A program made the position numbers and the translations under genes. The notes under the pieces were generated by a model. That model was not told the DNA's origin. It saw nothing but the letters and a program-made list of their open reading frames with translations, and made no database searches. Positions 1-7,740 of a stretch of DNA of 64,000 bases are shown here, one piece after another (positions within the stretch are counted from its first letter, which is position 1; the number at the start of each line of letters is the position of its first letter). The stretch comes from Streptomyces sp. RFCAC02 (GTDB lineage: Bacteria > Actinomycetota > Actinomycetes > Streptomycetales > Streptomycetaceae): NCBI RefSeq assembly GCF_004193175.1, contig NZ_SAUH01000001.1:1-64000 (forward strand), given 5' to 3'.

Positions 1-979
1 TCGCCGGGCAGGTGCACCAGGTCCTGTCCGACCCGCACGGTGAAGTCGCCGTGGGGTGCTTGGTGGGCGCGCAGCAGGCAGGCCAAGGCGCCGGCGAGGT
101 CGGAGCTGCCCTTGAGGCGCGCCGTGTCGAACGGGTCCGCCGTGTCGGTGGACACTCCGGCGAGCTCCTGGCAGGTCGCCAGGACGACGTCGTTCTCCCC
201 GAGGGAGGGGAGGACTTGGGAGATGTAGTCGAGGAACCGGGCGTTCGGGCCCACCACCAGGACGCCCTCCTCCGCGGCGCGTGGGAAGGCGTACAGGACG
301 TAGGCCGCCCGGTGCAGGGCGACCACCGTTTTGCCTGTGCCGGGTCCGCCCTGCACCACGGTCACTCCGCGGTGGGCGGAGCGGACGATCTCGTCCTGTT
401 CGGTCTGGAGCGTCGCGACGGCCGCGTGCATCCTGCCCGTGCGCCGTGCCGACAGAGCCTCGGTCAACGGGCCGTCCCGACGACGTCCTCGTCGGTCGGG
501 GTGGTCCCGTCCAGCAGTTCGTCGCTCACCGAGACGACCGTGCGCTCGTCGAGGCGCAGGTGCCGGCGCCGCCGCAGGCCCATCGGGTGGACCGGTGTCG
601 CCTCGTAGAAGGGCCGCGCCGCGTTCGCGCGCCAGTCCACGAGCAGGGGCAGGTCGTCCTCCTCCGTGTGCAGTCCGATCCGTCCGATGCGCAGGGCCGT
701 GCCATCCGTCCAGTCGATGCGTCCGAAGACCAGCCCTTTCCCGGCGCCCTCCAGCCGGCCGATCTCCTTGGTCAGACGCTCGGCGACGATTTCTCTCTCA
801 TATGCCTCGTCGGCCCTTTCAGCCGGGGCTTTCAGCACATTCGCCCGCTGTGTTCGTGCCTCGGAAAGCCGCTCGGTGAGCAGTTCGTACAGGGTGGACA
901 CATAAGCCTGCTCGGATGCAACCGCACGCACGGCCGGGTCGTTCACTTGCGACAACAGGGGCTCCTTCGATTCGAGCAC
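1..979 (-). CDS. HelD-like RNA polymerase-associated helicase, N-terminal part, frameshifted and cut by window edge
   Basis: UvrD/Rep-like superfamily 1 ATPase of the HelD/HelR type, which binds RNA polymerase and removes it from DNA or from rifampicin. The N-terminal region is a coiled-coil arm with many charged residues, followed by 'FGRIDWTDG' and 'LPLLVDWRANAARPFYEAT', typical of HelD. The reading frame stops at 464, but the next frame continues at once with 'ALSARRTGRM' and a Walker A 'GGPGTGKT' near 320, then 'RAAYVLYAFPR' and 'LVVGPNARFLDYI' to the edge. One missing base in the C run at 476-478 (plus strand) explains the break. I chose the GTG at 979 because a palindrome lies just upstream; an ATG at 1060 would place that palindrome inside the gene. 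The remaining ATPase motifs lie outside the window. Confidence 0.85.
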
Positions 980-1005
980 ACCATATGGTCGAAGCCGCCT
1001 GAAGG

Positions 1006-1019
1006 TAAGTCTTGACTTA
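1006..1019. promoter_or_regulatory. A/T-rich palindrome upstream of the HelD-like gene
   Basis: The sequence TAAGTC-tt-GACTTA is a perfect 6-bp inverted repeat with a two-base centre, in a locally A/T-rich patch about 27 bp upstream of the GTG at 979. Such a site could be an operator overlapping the promoter. The regulator is unknown and no rifampicin-associated element was seen here. Confidence 0.35.
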
Positions 1020-1253
1020 GTTGTGGAGCCATGGCCTTGTGACCGGGACCGTGCGCGCATTCCGTCCTGCCCGGCAGGTCAGAGAAAAGTCGCGGAATCG
1101 TGATGGTTGATCGTACGGCGCGTCACTCATTCCGCTGTTCCGTATATCGTTGATTGCGTTTCTGATACCGGCCCGCCCGCCAGAAAAGTCACCGTCGGCA
1201 GGACAACCGGATCCTCCAGCGTCACGTGATGGCTGTGCCGCGTGACCGGCCTG

Positions 1254-2903
1254 TCACGCCGCTCGGATCGCGGCTGTCCGCGGCAGTTCCAGGTGCTCGC
1301 CGTGGAATCGTGTCCGCAGGGCGCGATCGTGTGTGACCAGCACCAGCGCTCCCGCGTACCCGGTCAGCGCTTCCTCCAGTTCCTCGACCAGTGCCGGTGA
1401 CAGGTGGTTCGTCGGTTCATCCAGCAGCAGGAGGTCGGCGGGCTCCGCGACCAGGCGCGCCAGATCCACGCGGCGGCGCTGGCCGTACGACAGCTCACCC
1501 ATGCGCAGCCGGAGTTCGGCCGGGTGGAAGAGACCGAGGGCGAGCAGGGCATCGGCGTGTTCGTCGGCGGAGCCCACGCGGCCCAGTCCGAACGCCTCGG
1601 CCACTGTGAGGTCCGACGGCCATGGTGTCTCGTCCTGGCGCAGATGGCCCACCCGGCCCGGCACCCGCACCGCGCCCTCGTCCGGCCGCAGCTCACCGGC
1701 GAGCAGCTTCAGCAGCGTCGTCTTGCCTGCGCCGTTGGGGCCGGTGACGAGAAGCCGGCCGTGGCGGCCGAGGGTGAGGGAGTCCAGGCGGAGACGGTCG
1801 CCCACGCGGATGTCCGTCAGCTGGGCGGCGGGGGTTTCCGCGGGAGTGGTGCCGGTGTCGTGCGCGACGTCTTCCGCCATCCGTATGCGTGACGTGAAGG
1901 CCAGCGGGTCGGGGGGCGGTGCCACCGGGTTCGCGGTGAGCCGCTCGACCCGCTCGCGGGCGTTGCGGATGCGGGCCATCGCCCCGTGGGCGCGGCCGCG
2001 TGCCCGGAACCCGCCGTGGCCGAAGTTGGCGAGCGACGCCTTGCGCGGGATGGTGTCGAGGCGGGCGGCGTGGCCGACGGCCAGCCGCTCGTTGCGGGCC
2101 AGTTCGGCACGCCACTCCTTGTGCTCCTGGAGCCGGCGGCGGCGTTCGGCGGCCTTCGCCGTACGGTAGCCGGTGTAGCCGTCGCCGTACCGGGTGACCT
2201 TCCCGGCCTCGGCCTCCAGGACCGTGGTCGTGAGGCGTTCGAGGAAGACGCGGTCGTGGGTGACGGCGAGCACGATGCCCTGGTGTGCCCGCAGTTGCGC
2301 CTCCAGCCATTCCACGGCCCGATCGTCCAGGTCGTTCGTCGGCTCGTCCAGGAGCAGCAGTTCGGGGCGGGCGGCCAGGACGCCGGCCAGGGCGAGCCGT
2401 GAGCGCTCGCCGCCGGAGAGGGAGCCGAGCCGGCGGTCCCGGCGGAGCGCCGGCAGGCCGAGGTGGTGCATCGCGATGTCCACCCGGTGGTCGGCGTCGT
2501 AGCCGCCCCGTGCCTCGTAGCGTCCGAGGAGCGCGCCGTACGCGGCGAGTGCCGCCGGGCCCCCGCCGTCACCGAGCGCCTGCTCGGCCCGGCGCAGCTC
2601 CGTTTCCAGGGCACGCAGGTCCGCGAGGGCCAGGTCGACGGCGTCCTGGACGGTGGCGGTCGGGGGGAGGGGAACGGTCTGCGGCAGGTAGCCGATGCCG
2701 CCGGCGGCGGACACGGTCACCTCGCCGCTGTCCGGGCGTTCCTGGCCCGCGATGAGCCGGAGGAGAGTGGATTTGCCGGCGCCGTTGTCGCCGATCAGCC
2801 CGGCTTTCTCGCCGGGTTTCAGGGTGAAGGAGACCCGGTCCACGACGGTGTGGCCGGGGTAGTGCTTGGTGACGTCGTGGAGGGTGAGTTGTGAGGTGCG
2901 CAA
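1254..2903 (-). CDS. ABC-F family ATPase (ribosome protection / antibiotic resistance type)
   Basis: 549 residues, the usual ABC-F length, with two ABC cassettes and no membrane segments. Cassette 1 has Walker A 'GDNGAGKST' at about residues 38-46, signature 'LSGGERSRLAL' and Walker B 'LLLLDEPTNDLDD'. Cassette 2 has 'GPNGAGKTT', signature 'LSYGQRRRVDL' and 'LLLLDEPTNHLS'. Between them is the charged linker that in this family reaches toward the peptidyl transferase centre. The TTG at 2903 is the likely start: AAGGA sits 7 bases upstream and it gives residue 1 just before the first beta strand. A longer in-frame reading begins at 3221, but its extra 106 residues look non-coding and include a hairpin. 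Which drugs, if any, it protects against cannot be read from the sequence. Confidence 0.9.
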   Translation of the reverse strand: MRTSQLTLHDVTKHYPGHTVVDRVSFTLKPGEKAGLIGDNGAGKSTLLRLIAGQERPDSGEVTVSAAGGIGYLPQTVPLPPTATVQDAVDLALADLRALETELRRAEQALGDGGGPAALAAYGALLGRYEARGGYDADHRVDIAMHHLGLPALRRDRRLGSLSGGERSRLALAGVLAARPELLLLDEPTNDLDDRAVEWLEAQLRAHQGIVLAVTHDRVFLERLTTTVLEAEAGKVTRYGDGYTGYRTAKAAERRRRLQEHKEWRAELARNERLAVGHAARLDTIPRKASLANFGHGGFRARGRAHGAMARIRNARERVERLTANPVAPPPDPLAFTSRIRMAEDVAHDTGTTPAETPAAQLTDIRVGDRLRLDSLTLGRHGRLLVTGPNGAGKTTLLKLLAGELRPDEGAVRVPGRVGHLRQDETPWPSDLTVAEAFGLGRVGSADEHADALLALGLFHPAELRLRMGELSYGQRRRVDLARLVAEPADLLLLDEPTNHLSPALVEELEEALTGYAGALVLVTHDRALRTRFHGEHLELPRTAAIRAA

Positions 2904-3081
2904 GGCGGGGTCCTTCTGGCCTCGGAGTTCGGTCCGGGCCGGATCGGGGTGGAGGGCTGCTCGGCGGGGCGCGGCGGCGGCAGTCGAGTGCAGTGCACTG
3001 CGAAGCTCCGCGGTCGGCGCCGGTGGTCTCACAGGGAACCCATGCGGGAGACCGTACGCTACGACGGGGGAAGCCGCAAGA

Positions 3082-3110
3082 CGGAACGTCTCGTCTTGCG
3101 TGACGTTCCG
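3082..3110 (-). promoter_or_regulatory. Stem-loop in the leader of the ABC-F gene
   Basis: CGGAACGTC and GACGTTCCG form a perfect 9-bp inverted repeat with an 11-base loop, about 180 bases upstream of the ABC-F start. It could be an attenuator in a long leader, as known for drug-induced ABC-F genes, or an operator. There is no U-tract. Confidence 0.4.
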
Positions 3111-3309
3111 ACGGATCGGCCGAACACTCCCCGCTCCGCGCCCGTGCGGCGGTCTGACGGCCGAGGGGCTCTGGCCGGACATCACGCGGCGGTCCGTCCA
3201 GCGAATGTTTCCGACCCGCACGCGGCGCCTCGGGGCACGGGCCGTTCCGCCGTCCCTCGCCGCTGGAAGTGCCGTTTCCTGCTGGGGGTTGTTGTACCCA
3301 AGACGCGCG

Positions 3310-3354
3310 TCGGCGGACCTCCCGGGTCCGGTGTGGTCCCGGGAGATCCGCCGA
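3310..3354 (-). terminator. Long stem-loop, terminator of the lectin-like gene
   Basis: Arms of about 17 bases with one mismatch (GGCGGACCTCCCGGG against CCCGGGAGATCCGCC plus two flanking pairs) enclose an 11-base loop. It lies about 40 bases past the stop of the lectin-like gene. It has no U-tract, which is common for terminators in high-GC actinomycetes. Confidence 0.65.
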
Positions 3355-3391
3355 TGTGATCCCCTGTCGCGCGCTCGCGGGGCGCCGCCCG

Positions 3392-3646
3392 CTAGCCGGC
3401 CAGCGTCCCTCGGTAGCCGACGGGGCCTTCGCCCGGGAACTGGGCGGTGCCCTGGAAGGTGCTTCCTCCGTCGAAGAAGGTCACCGAACCGTTTCCGGCG
3501 TCACCGCTCCACGTCACCGTGGTCCCGGTGCTCGGCGGGCTGTCCTCGGGCACGACCTGGTTGCGGTTGACGATGTTCACCGTGAGTGGTGCGTCATCCT
3601 GCCAGCCTCCGCCGCCGGTGTGGATCTGCGTGTCATACGTCGCCAT
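3392..3646 (-). CDS. Small protein resembling one repeat of OAA-family lectins
   Basis: 84 residues with no signal peptide. The C-terminal part reads 'GTAQFPGEGPVGYRGTL', close to the conserved 'GTMTYAGEGPIGFRATL' of the Oscillatoria agardhii agglutinin (OAA) family, beta-barrel lectins that bind high-mannose glycans. The N-terminal 'GGGGWQDDAPL' is reminiscent of the family's Trp/Gly-rich loop, but the middle differs. Known members have two to four repeats of about 67 residues; this would be a single one. GAGAGGG sits 4 bases upstream of the ATG, and a long stem-loop follows the stop, so it seems to be its own transcription unit. The family call rests on one motif and is tentative. Confidence 0.6.
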   Translation of the reverse strand: MATYDTQIHTGGGGWQDDAPLTVNIVNRNQVVPEDSPPSTGTTVTWSGDAGNGSVTFFDGGSTFQGTAQFPGEGPVGYRGTLAG

Positions 3647-3776
3647 GGTGCCCTCTCGGCTTCGACAGGCCCGCTGAGCCCGCCGTCCCTGCTGTCTGCG
3701 CCCACAGCCTCACCAGGCACCATGCCGCTCAACCGCCATCACGCCCCGCTCCTGCCCAAACCACCCGTCAGAGTGA

Positions 3777-4118
3777 TCAACGCCCCGTGCTGGGGCCTGG
3801 AGACCCGTCGGTGTCCGGGGCGGCCGGTGCGCTGTCCGTGCCGTAGAACCGGCCCTGGTCGCACAGGGCGTCGATCTCCGCGTTCTCCTCGTCGCTCAGC
3901 TGCGCGTCCAGCGCTTCGCCGATGACGCGTCGGGCGCGGGCCAGACGCCGGGCGACATCCCAGTCCGCGACGAACGCGCCGACGGTGGACTCGTCGGCGG
4001 TCCCGGATGCCCGGCGGGAGCCCAGGCGGTCGAGGGAGACGACGAACTCGTCGAGGTCCCGCAGCATGGCGACGACCTCGCCGAGGGGGAGGGTGATCTC
4101 ACGGGAGGACATGTCCAT
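3777..4118 (-). CDS. Small acidic protein of unknown function
   Basis: 113 residues from the ATG at 4118 (a second ATG follows two codons later). It is mostly helical with heptad-like hydrophobic spacing ('VVAMLRDLDEFVVSLDRL', 'VARRLARARRVIGEAL') and ends in a Pro/Asp/Ser-rich tail. I do not recognise a family. It faces the kinase-Hsp70 gene across a 278-base divergent region in which no clear operator is visible, so the two may share control. Coding is supported by codon bias and by lack of a better reading. Confidence 0.6.
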   Translation of the reverse strand: MDMSSREITLPLGEVVAMLRDLDEFVVSLDRLGSRRASGTADESTVGAFVADWDVARRLARARRVIGEALDAQLSDEENAEIDALCDQGRFYGTDSAPAAPDTDGSPGPSTGR

Positions 4119-4396
4119 GGGCCGAGTCGTCTCCGGATCCGGGGTTCGGGGCGGGTGCGGGCGCCCGGTTCGGCCGAGGCGCCGAGTCGGGCGTTCCGAG
4201 CGGGCGCAGGGGGACCTGCCGGCGCACGCAGCCGTCGGGTCCCGGCGTCCCCCAGCGAACCGGTTCCGCTCGACCCGGCCGATTCTGGCACCCTCGGTGC
4301 GTCGCGTGCGCGCTGTCTCCCGTGATCCTCTGATGGTTGAGTGGGCGTCCGGGCGGGCGGACCCGTCGACGTGGGCAGGACGTGGAAGGGGTGCGG

Positions 4397-6937
4397 GTGG
4401 AGCCGTTGCGGGCGGGTGACCCACGGGAGGTGGGGGGTTTCGCACTGCGTGGCCGATTGGGCGCAGGAGGGATGGGACAGGTGTTCCTCGGGCGGTCGCC
4501 GGGGGGACGGGCGGTGGCCGTGAAAGTCGTGCATCCCCATCTGGCGCGCCAACCCGAGTTCCGGCGCCGTTTCCGCAGGGAGGTGGCGGCCGCACGGGCG
4601 GTCAGCGGCGCGTTCACGGCGCCGGTGGTGGCCGCGGGGCCGGACGACGATCCGCCGTGGCTCGCGACCGTCCACGTACCGGGGCCGGACCTGGCCGAGG
4701 CCGTGAGGGAGACGGGGCCACTGCCGGAGGATGCGGTGTGGTCGCTCGCGGCCGGGCTCGCGGAGGCGCTGCAGGCCGTTCATGCCGCCGGGCTGCTCCA
4801 CCGTGACCTCAAGCCGTCGAACGTACTGATGGCCGCCGACGGGCCGCGCGTGATCGACTTCGGCATCGCCCGGACGCTGGAGGGCACGGTCCTGACGCAC
4901 ACCGGTCAGGTGATCGGGTCGCCGGGCTACATGTCCCCGGAGCAGATCGAGGGCGGCCACGTGGGGCCGGCCGGTGACGTCTTCTCCCTGGGAGCGGTGA
5001 TCGCCTACGCGGCCGGCGCTGTCGAGCCGTTCGGCGAGGGCGCGCCCCTGGCGGTCATGCATCGGGTGGTCAACGGCCGGGCGCGCCTCGACCACCTGCA
5101 CGGCCCGCTCCGTGAGCTGGCCGGGAGCTGCTTGGCGAAGAATCCGGCGGAGCGGCCCGCCCTGCCGGCGATCCTCGACCGGATCACGGCGCACTGGCAG
5201 CCGGCGGACGATGTCCCCGGCGGCTCCCCCTGGCCCGCGGCCGTGACCGCCCTCATCCACGACCGGGACATCCCGCCGACCGCGGCGTACACCATGCCCG
5301 CCGGCTCCGCCACGACCCATTCCGCGCCCACCGTCACGTCGCCGCCGGAGGGAGCCCGGGGCGGTGACGGACAACGGCACGCGGAACGGACCCGGTCGTC
5401 ACCTCCGGGGACGAGCGGGAAGGGGACGCCCCGGCGCCCCGTCATCGGCATCGACTTCGGGATGACGACGTGCGCGATGAGCGTCTTCGAGGGCAGGAGG
5501 GTCCGGCCGATACCCAACGCCGAGGGCGCCACGACGACACCGAGCGTGGTGTCGGTCCTGGACGACGGGAGCGTCCTCGTGGGCACGGCCGCCGAGCGGC
5601 AGGCCGTCCTCCATCCCGACCACACCGTGCGGGCAGTGGGGTCGAAGCTGGGGACGGAGTGGAGCGTCACGCGGGGTCCCACGCGGTTGGCGGCGGAGGA
5701 TGCCGTCCGGCTGCTGCTCGCCCGGCTGAGGAAGGACGCCGAGGCACACCTCGGCGGGCAGCTCGGCGGGACGGTCCTGACCGTGCCCGTCGCCTTCGGG
5801 CTCGGCCGGCGGACGGCGCTGTACCGAGCCGGCGAGGAGGCGGGGCTGCGCGTCCTGCGGATCATCAACGCCCCCTCGGCCACGGCGATGGCGTACGGCA
5901 TGAGCCGGGACGACGACAGCACGGTGCTGATACTCGACCTGGGCGGAGGCACGCTCGACGTGGCGGTCGTCGCCGTCGATGACGGCGTCGTGGAGGTCAG
6001 GGGCACCGCGGGGACGGCGCGTCTCGGCGGGGACGACTGGGACCTGCGCATCGTTCAGCAGCTCACCGATCGCGTGCGGCGCCAGTACGGCGTGGACCTC
6101 ACCAATGACGCGGTGACGACGCAACGGTTGCGGCAGGCGGCCGAGGCGGCGAAGCGGGAGTTGTCGACGGCGCGGTCCGCGTCCGTCCGGCTGCCCTTCC
6201 TGGGCAGTGGGCCGCTGCTCCTCGATGAGGTGCTCACCCGCGATCAGTTCGAGGCGTGCACCCGTGACCTGCTGGAGCGCTGCCGTACCGCCATGGAGCA
6301 AGCGCTCGAAGATGCCGGGCACACGTTCGAGGACATCGATCGGGTGCTGCTGGCCGGCGGTGCCTCCCGGATGCCCGCCGTGGGGGCACTGGTCCGCCGT
6401 CTCGCCTGCGGTCGGGAGCCCCATCGCGGCCTGGCCCCGGAGAGTGTGGTCACCGGCGCGGCGCTCCAGGCGGGTGTCCTGACGGGGGCCGTGAAGGACG
6501 TGCTGCTCCTCGATGTCCACCCCGTCTCCCTCGGCGTCGAGACGCTGGGCGGCGTGATGTCGAAGGTGTTCCAGCGGAACACGACGATTCCCACGAAAGT
6601 CAGCGCGGAGTTCACCACGCACTCCGACAACCAGCGAGCGATGGTGGTGCATGTCGTGGAGGGCGAGCGCGCGGAGGTGGCGAGGAACAGGACGGTCGCG
6701 GTGCTCGAACTGAACCTTCCTCCCGCCCCTGCGGGCGTACCACGGGTCGAGGTGACGGCGGACGTTGATGCCGCCGGGATCTTCCATGTCACTGCGAAGG
6801 ACCTCGGCTCCGGGAACTCTGCGGCGAGCACCGTCAACCGAGCGACGGTGGACAGTGCGGTCGGGCTCGTCCGCTCGCCCCGGTGGGCCGGCCTGCGCGG
6901 TCTCGTCCCCCGCCCTGTGCCCGCGGCCACGGACTGA
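4397..6937 (+). CDS. Fusion of a Ser/Thr protein kinase and an Hsp70 (DnaK-like) chaperone
   Basis: 846 residues from the GTG at 4397 (GGAAGGG six bases upstream), giving the usual actinomycete kinase start 'EPLRAGDPREVGGF'. Residues 15-270 are a complete eukaryotic-type kinase: glycine loop 'GAGGMGQV' (22-29), Lys43, catalytic 'HRDLKPSN' (135-142), 'DFG' (154-156), 'GSPGYMSPEQ'. A Ser/Thr/Pro-rich linker follows to about 345. Residues 350-846 are Hsp70: phosphate loop 'GIDFGMTTCAMSVFEG', 'LILDLGGGTLDVAVV', 'RVLLAGGASRMPAV', and a substrate-binding beta domain with 'SLGVETLGGVMSKVFQRNT'. The C-terminal helical lid is missing. There is no membrane segment, unlike PASTA kinases. The kinase could phosphorylate the chaperone or its clients; this is inference. 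Confidence 0.93.
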   Translation: MEPLRAGDPREVGGFALRGRLGAGGMGQVFLGRSPGGRAVAVKVVHPHLARQPEFRRRFRREVAAARAVSGAFTAPVVAAGPDDDPPWLATVHVPGPDLAEAVRETGPLPEDAVWSLAAGLAEALQAVHAAGLLHRDLKPSNVLMAADGPRVIDFGIARTLEGTVLTHTGQVIGSPGYMSPEQIEGGHVGPAGDVFSLGAVIAYAAGAVEPFGEGAPLAVMHRVVNGRARLDHLHGPLRELAGSCLAKNPAERPALPAILDRITAHWQPADDVPGGSPWPAAVTALIHDRDIPPTAAYTMPAGSATTHSAPTVTSPPEGARGGDGQRHAERTRSSPPGTSGKGTPRRPVIGIDFGMTTCAMSVFEGRRVRPIPNAEGATTTPSVVSVLDDGSVLVGTAAERQAVLHPDHTVRAVGSKLGTEWSVTRGPTRLAAEDAVRLLLARLRKDAEAHLGGQLGGTVLTVPVAFGLGRRTALYRAGEEAGLRVLRIINAPSATAMAYGMSRDDDSTVLILDLGGGTLDVAVVAVDDGVVEVRGTAGTARLGGDDWDLRIVQQLTDRVRRQYGVDLTNDAVTTQRLRQAAEAAKRELSTARSASVRLPFLGSGPLLLDEVLTRDQFEACTRDLLERCRTAMEQALEDAGHTFEDIDRVLLAGGASRMPAVGALVRRLACGREPHRGLAPESVVTGAALQAGVLTGAVKDVLLLDVHPVSLGVETLGGVMSKVFQRNTTIPTKVSAEFTTHSDNQRAMVVHVVEGERAEVARNRTVAVLELNLPPAPAGVPRVEVTADVDAAGIFHVTAKDLGSGNSAASTVNRATVDSAVGLVRSPRWAGLRGLVPRPVPAATD

Positions 6938-7043
6938 CCCCGGCCGGTGGTGGACGAGGGGGGCGCCGCGCGGGCCGAACATGTCGGGGAGCCGGTGGGC
7001 GGGGGCACCACCTGATCAACGCCCAGGGGTACGGCATCCGCCG

Positions 7044-7067
7044 GACCCCCTACTGAGGTAGGGGGTC
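7044..7067. promoter_or_regulatory. Inverted repeat between the kinase-Hsp70 gene and the two-component operon
   Basis: GACCCCCTAC and GTAGGGGGTC are perfect 10-base arms around a four-base loop. It lies about 110 bases past the kinase stop and 95 before the next start. It could be a terminator for the first or an operator for the second; a related CCCCTACCT occurs again near 7107, which favours a regulatory role. Confidence 0.45.
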
Positions 7068-7161
7068 GGTCCGGCGCCGTGGTGTGACGTGCCGTGGGGA
7101 GCCCCGCCCCTACCTTTCCCCTGTCGGCAAGGGCCGGCCGGAAACAGGGAGGGAACAGGCG

Positions 7162-7740
7162 ATGGCTTCCACGACTTCTCGGTACGCGGGTGGCGGTCAC
7201 GGGGCACGACGGGCCGGGGACGGCGGCGTGCGGCGCTTCGCGCGGCGGGCGGGGTACGCGGCGCTGCTGCTCCCCGCCTCGGCCGTCACGGTCGGCGCGG
7301 TCCTGGGCGGGCGGGCGGACCGGGCGGGGAAGTGGTGGGCGCGGGCCGTCGGCCAGGACCCGGCGGCAGGCGGGCCGGGAGCGGCACGGCTGCTGGCCCA
7401 TGCCCTGGTGTGCGTGCCCCTGGGGCTGCTGGCGCTGATCCCCGTCGGCATCGAGATCCTGTTCGTCCTGCGGGGCGTGTTCTATCCGCTGGTCGATCGC
7501 GGCCCGTACGACACGTCCTGGGGCGGTCCGAGTGCCGGCGGCGCGTGGCTGGCGCACTTCGGGATCGCCCTGCCGTTCGCGGCCGCCGCGCTCGTCGTCC
7601 TGCGCCTGCTCGGTGACCTGCACGCCCATCTCGCGGGCCGGCTGTGGGGCCGGCCGGTCAGGGCCTGGGCCGTGGCGGTCACGGCCGGGACGTCCGCGGC
7701 CGGGGCCCTGCTGGTCAACGCGTGGCTGCACCAGCTCTGA
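7162..7740 (+). CDS. Membrane protein resembling the 'putative sensor' domain of actinomycete kinases
   Basis: 192 residues with about four membrane segments (around 'YAALLLPASAVTVGAVLG', 'LVCVPLGLLALIPVGIEILF', 'FGIALPFAAAALVVLRLL' and 'AVAVTAGTSAAGALLV'). The loop 'YPLVDRGPYDTSWGGPSA' resembles the extracytoplasmic loop of the sensor domain that precedes many Streptomyces histidine kinases. Here it is a separate protein whose stop overlaps the next ATG by one base (TGATG), so it is probably translated with the kinase and may be its sensory partner. Start: ATG with GGGAGGGAA about 7 bases upstream. Confidence 0.75.
   Translation: MASTTSRYAGGGHGARRAGDGGVRRFARRAGYAALLLPASAVTVGAVLGGRADRAGKWWARAVGQDPAAGGPGAARLLAHALVCVPLGLLALIPVGIEILFVLRGVFYPLVDRGPYDTSWGGPSAGGAWLAHFGIALPFAAAALVVLRLLGDLHAHLAGRLWGRPVRAWAVAVTAGTSAAGALLVNAWLHQL

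Noticed and set aside
1061..1253. Search for a rifampicin-associated element upstream of the HelD-like gene
   Set aside because: No matching inverted repeat is present; only the short A/T-rich palindrome at 1006-1019 was found.
3896..5380. Long minus-strand frame across the kinase start
   Set aside because: It is antisense to a clear kinase and contains Arg/Gly/Pro-rich sequence typical of shadow frames in high-GC DNA.
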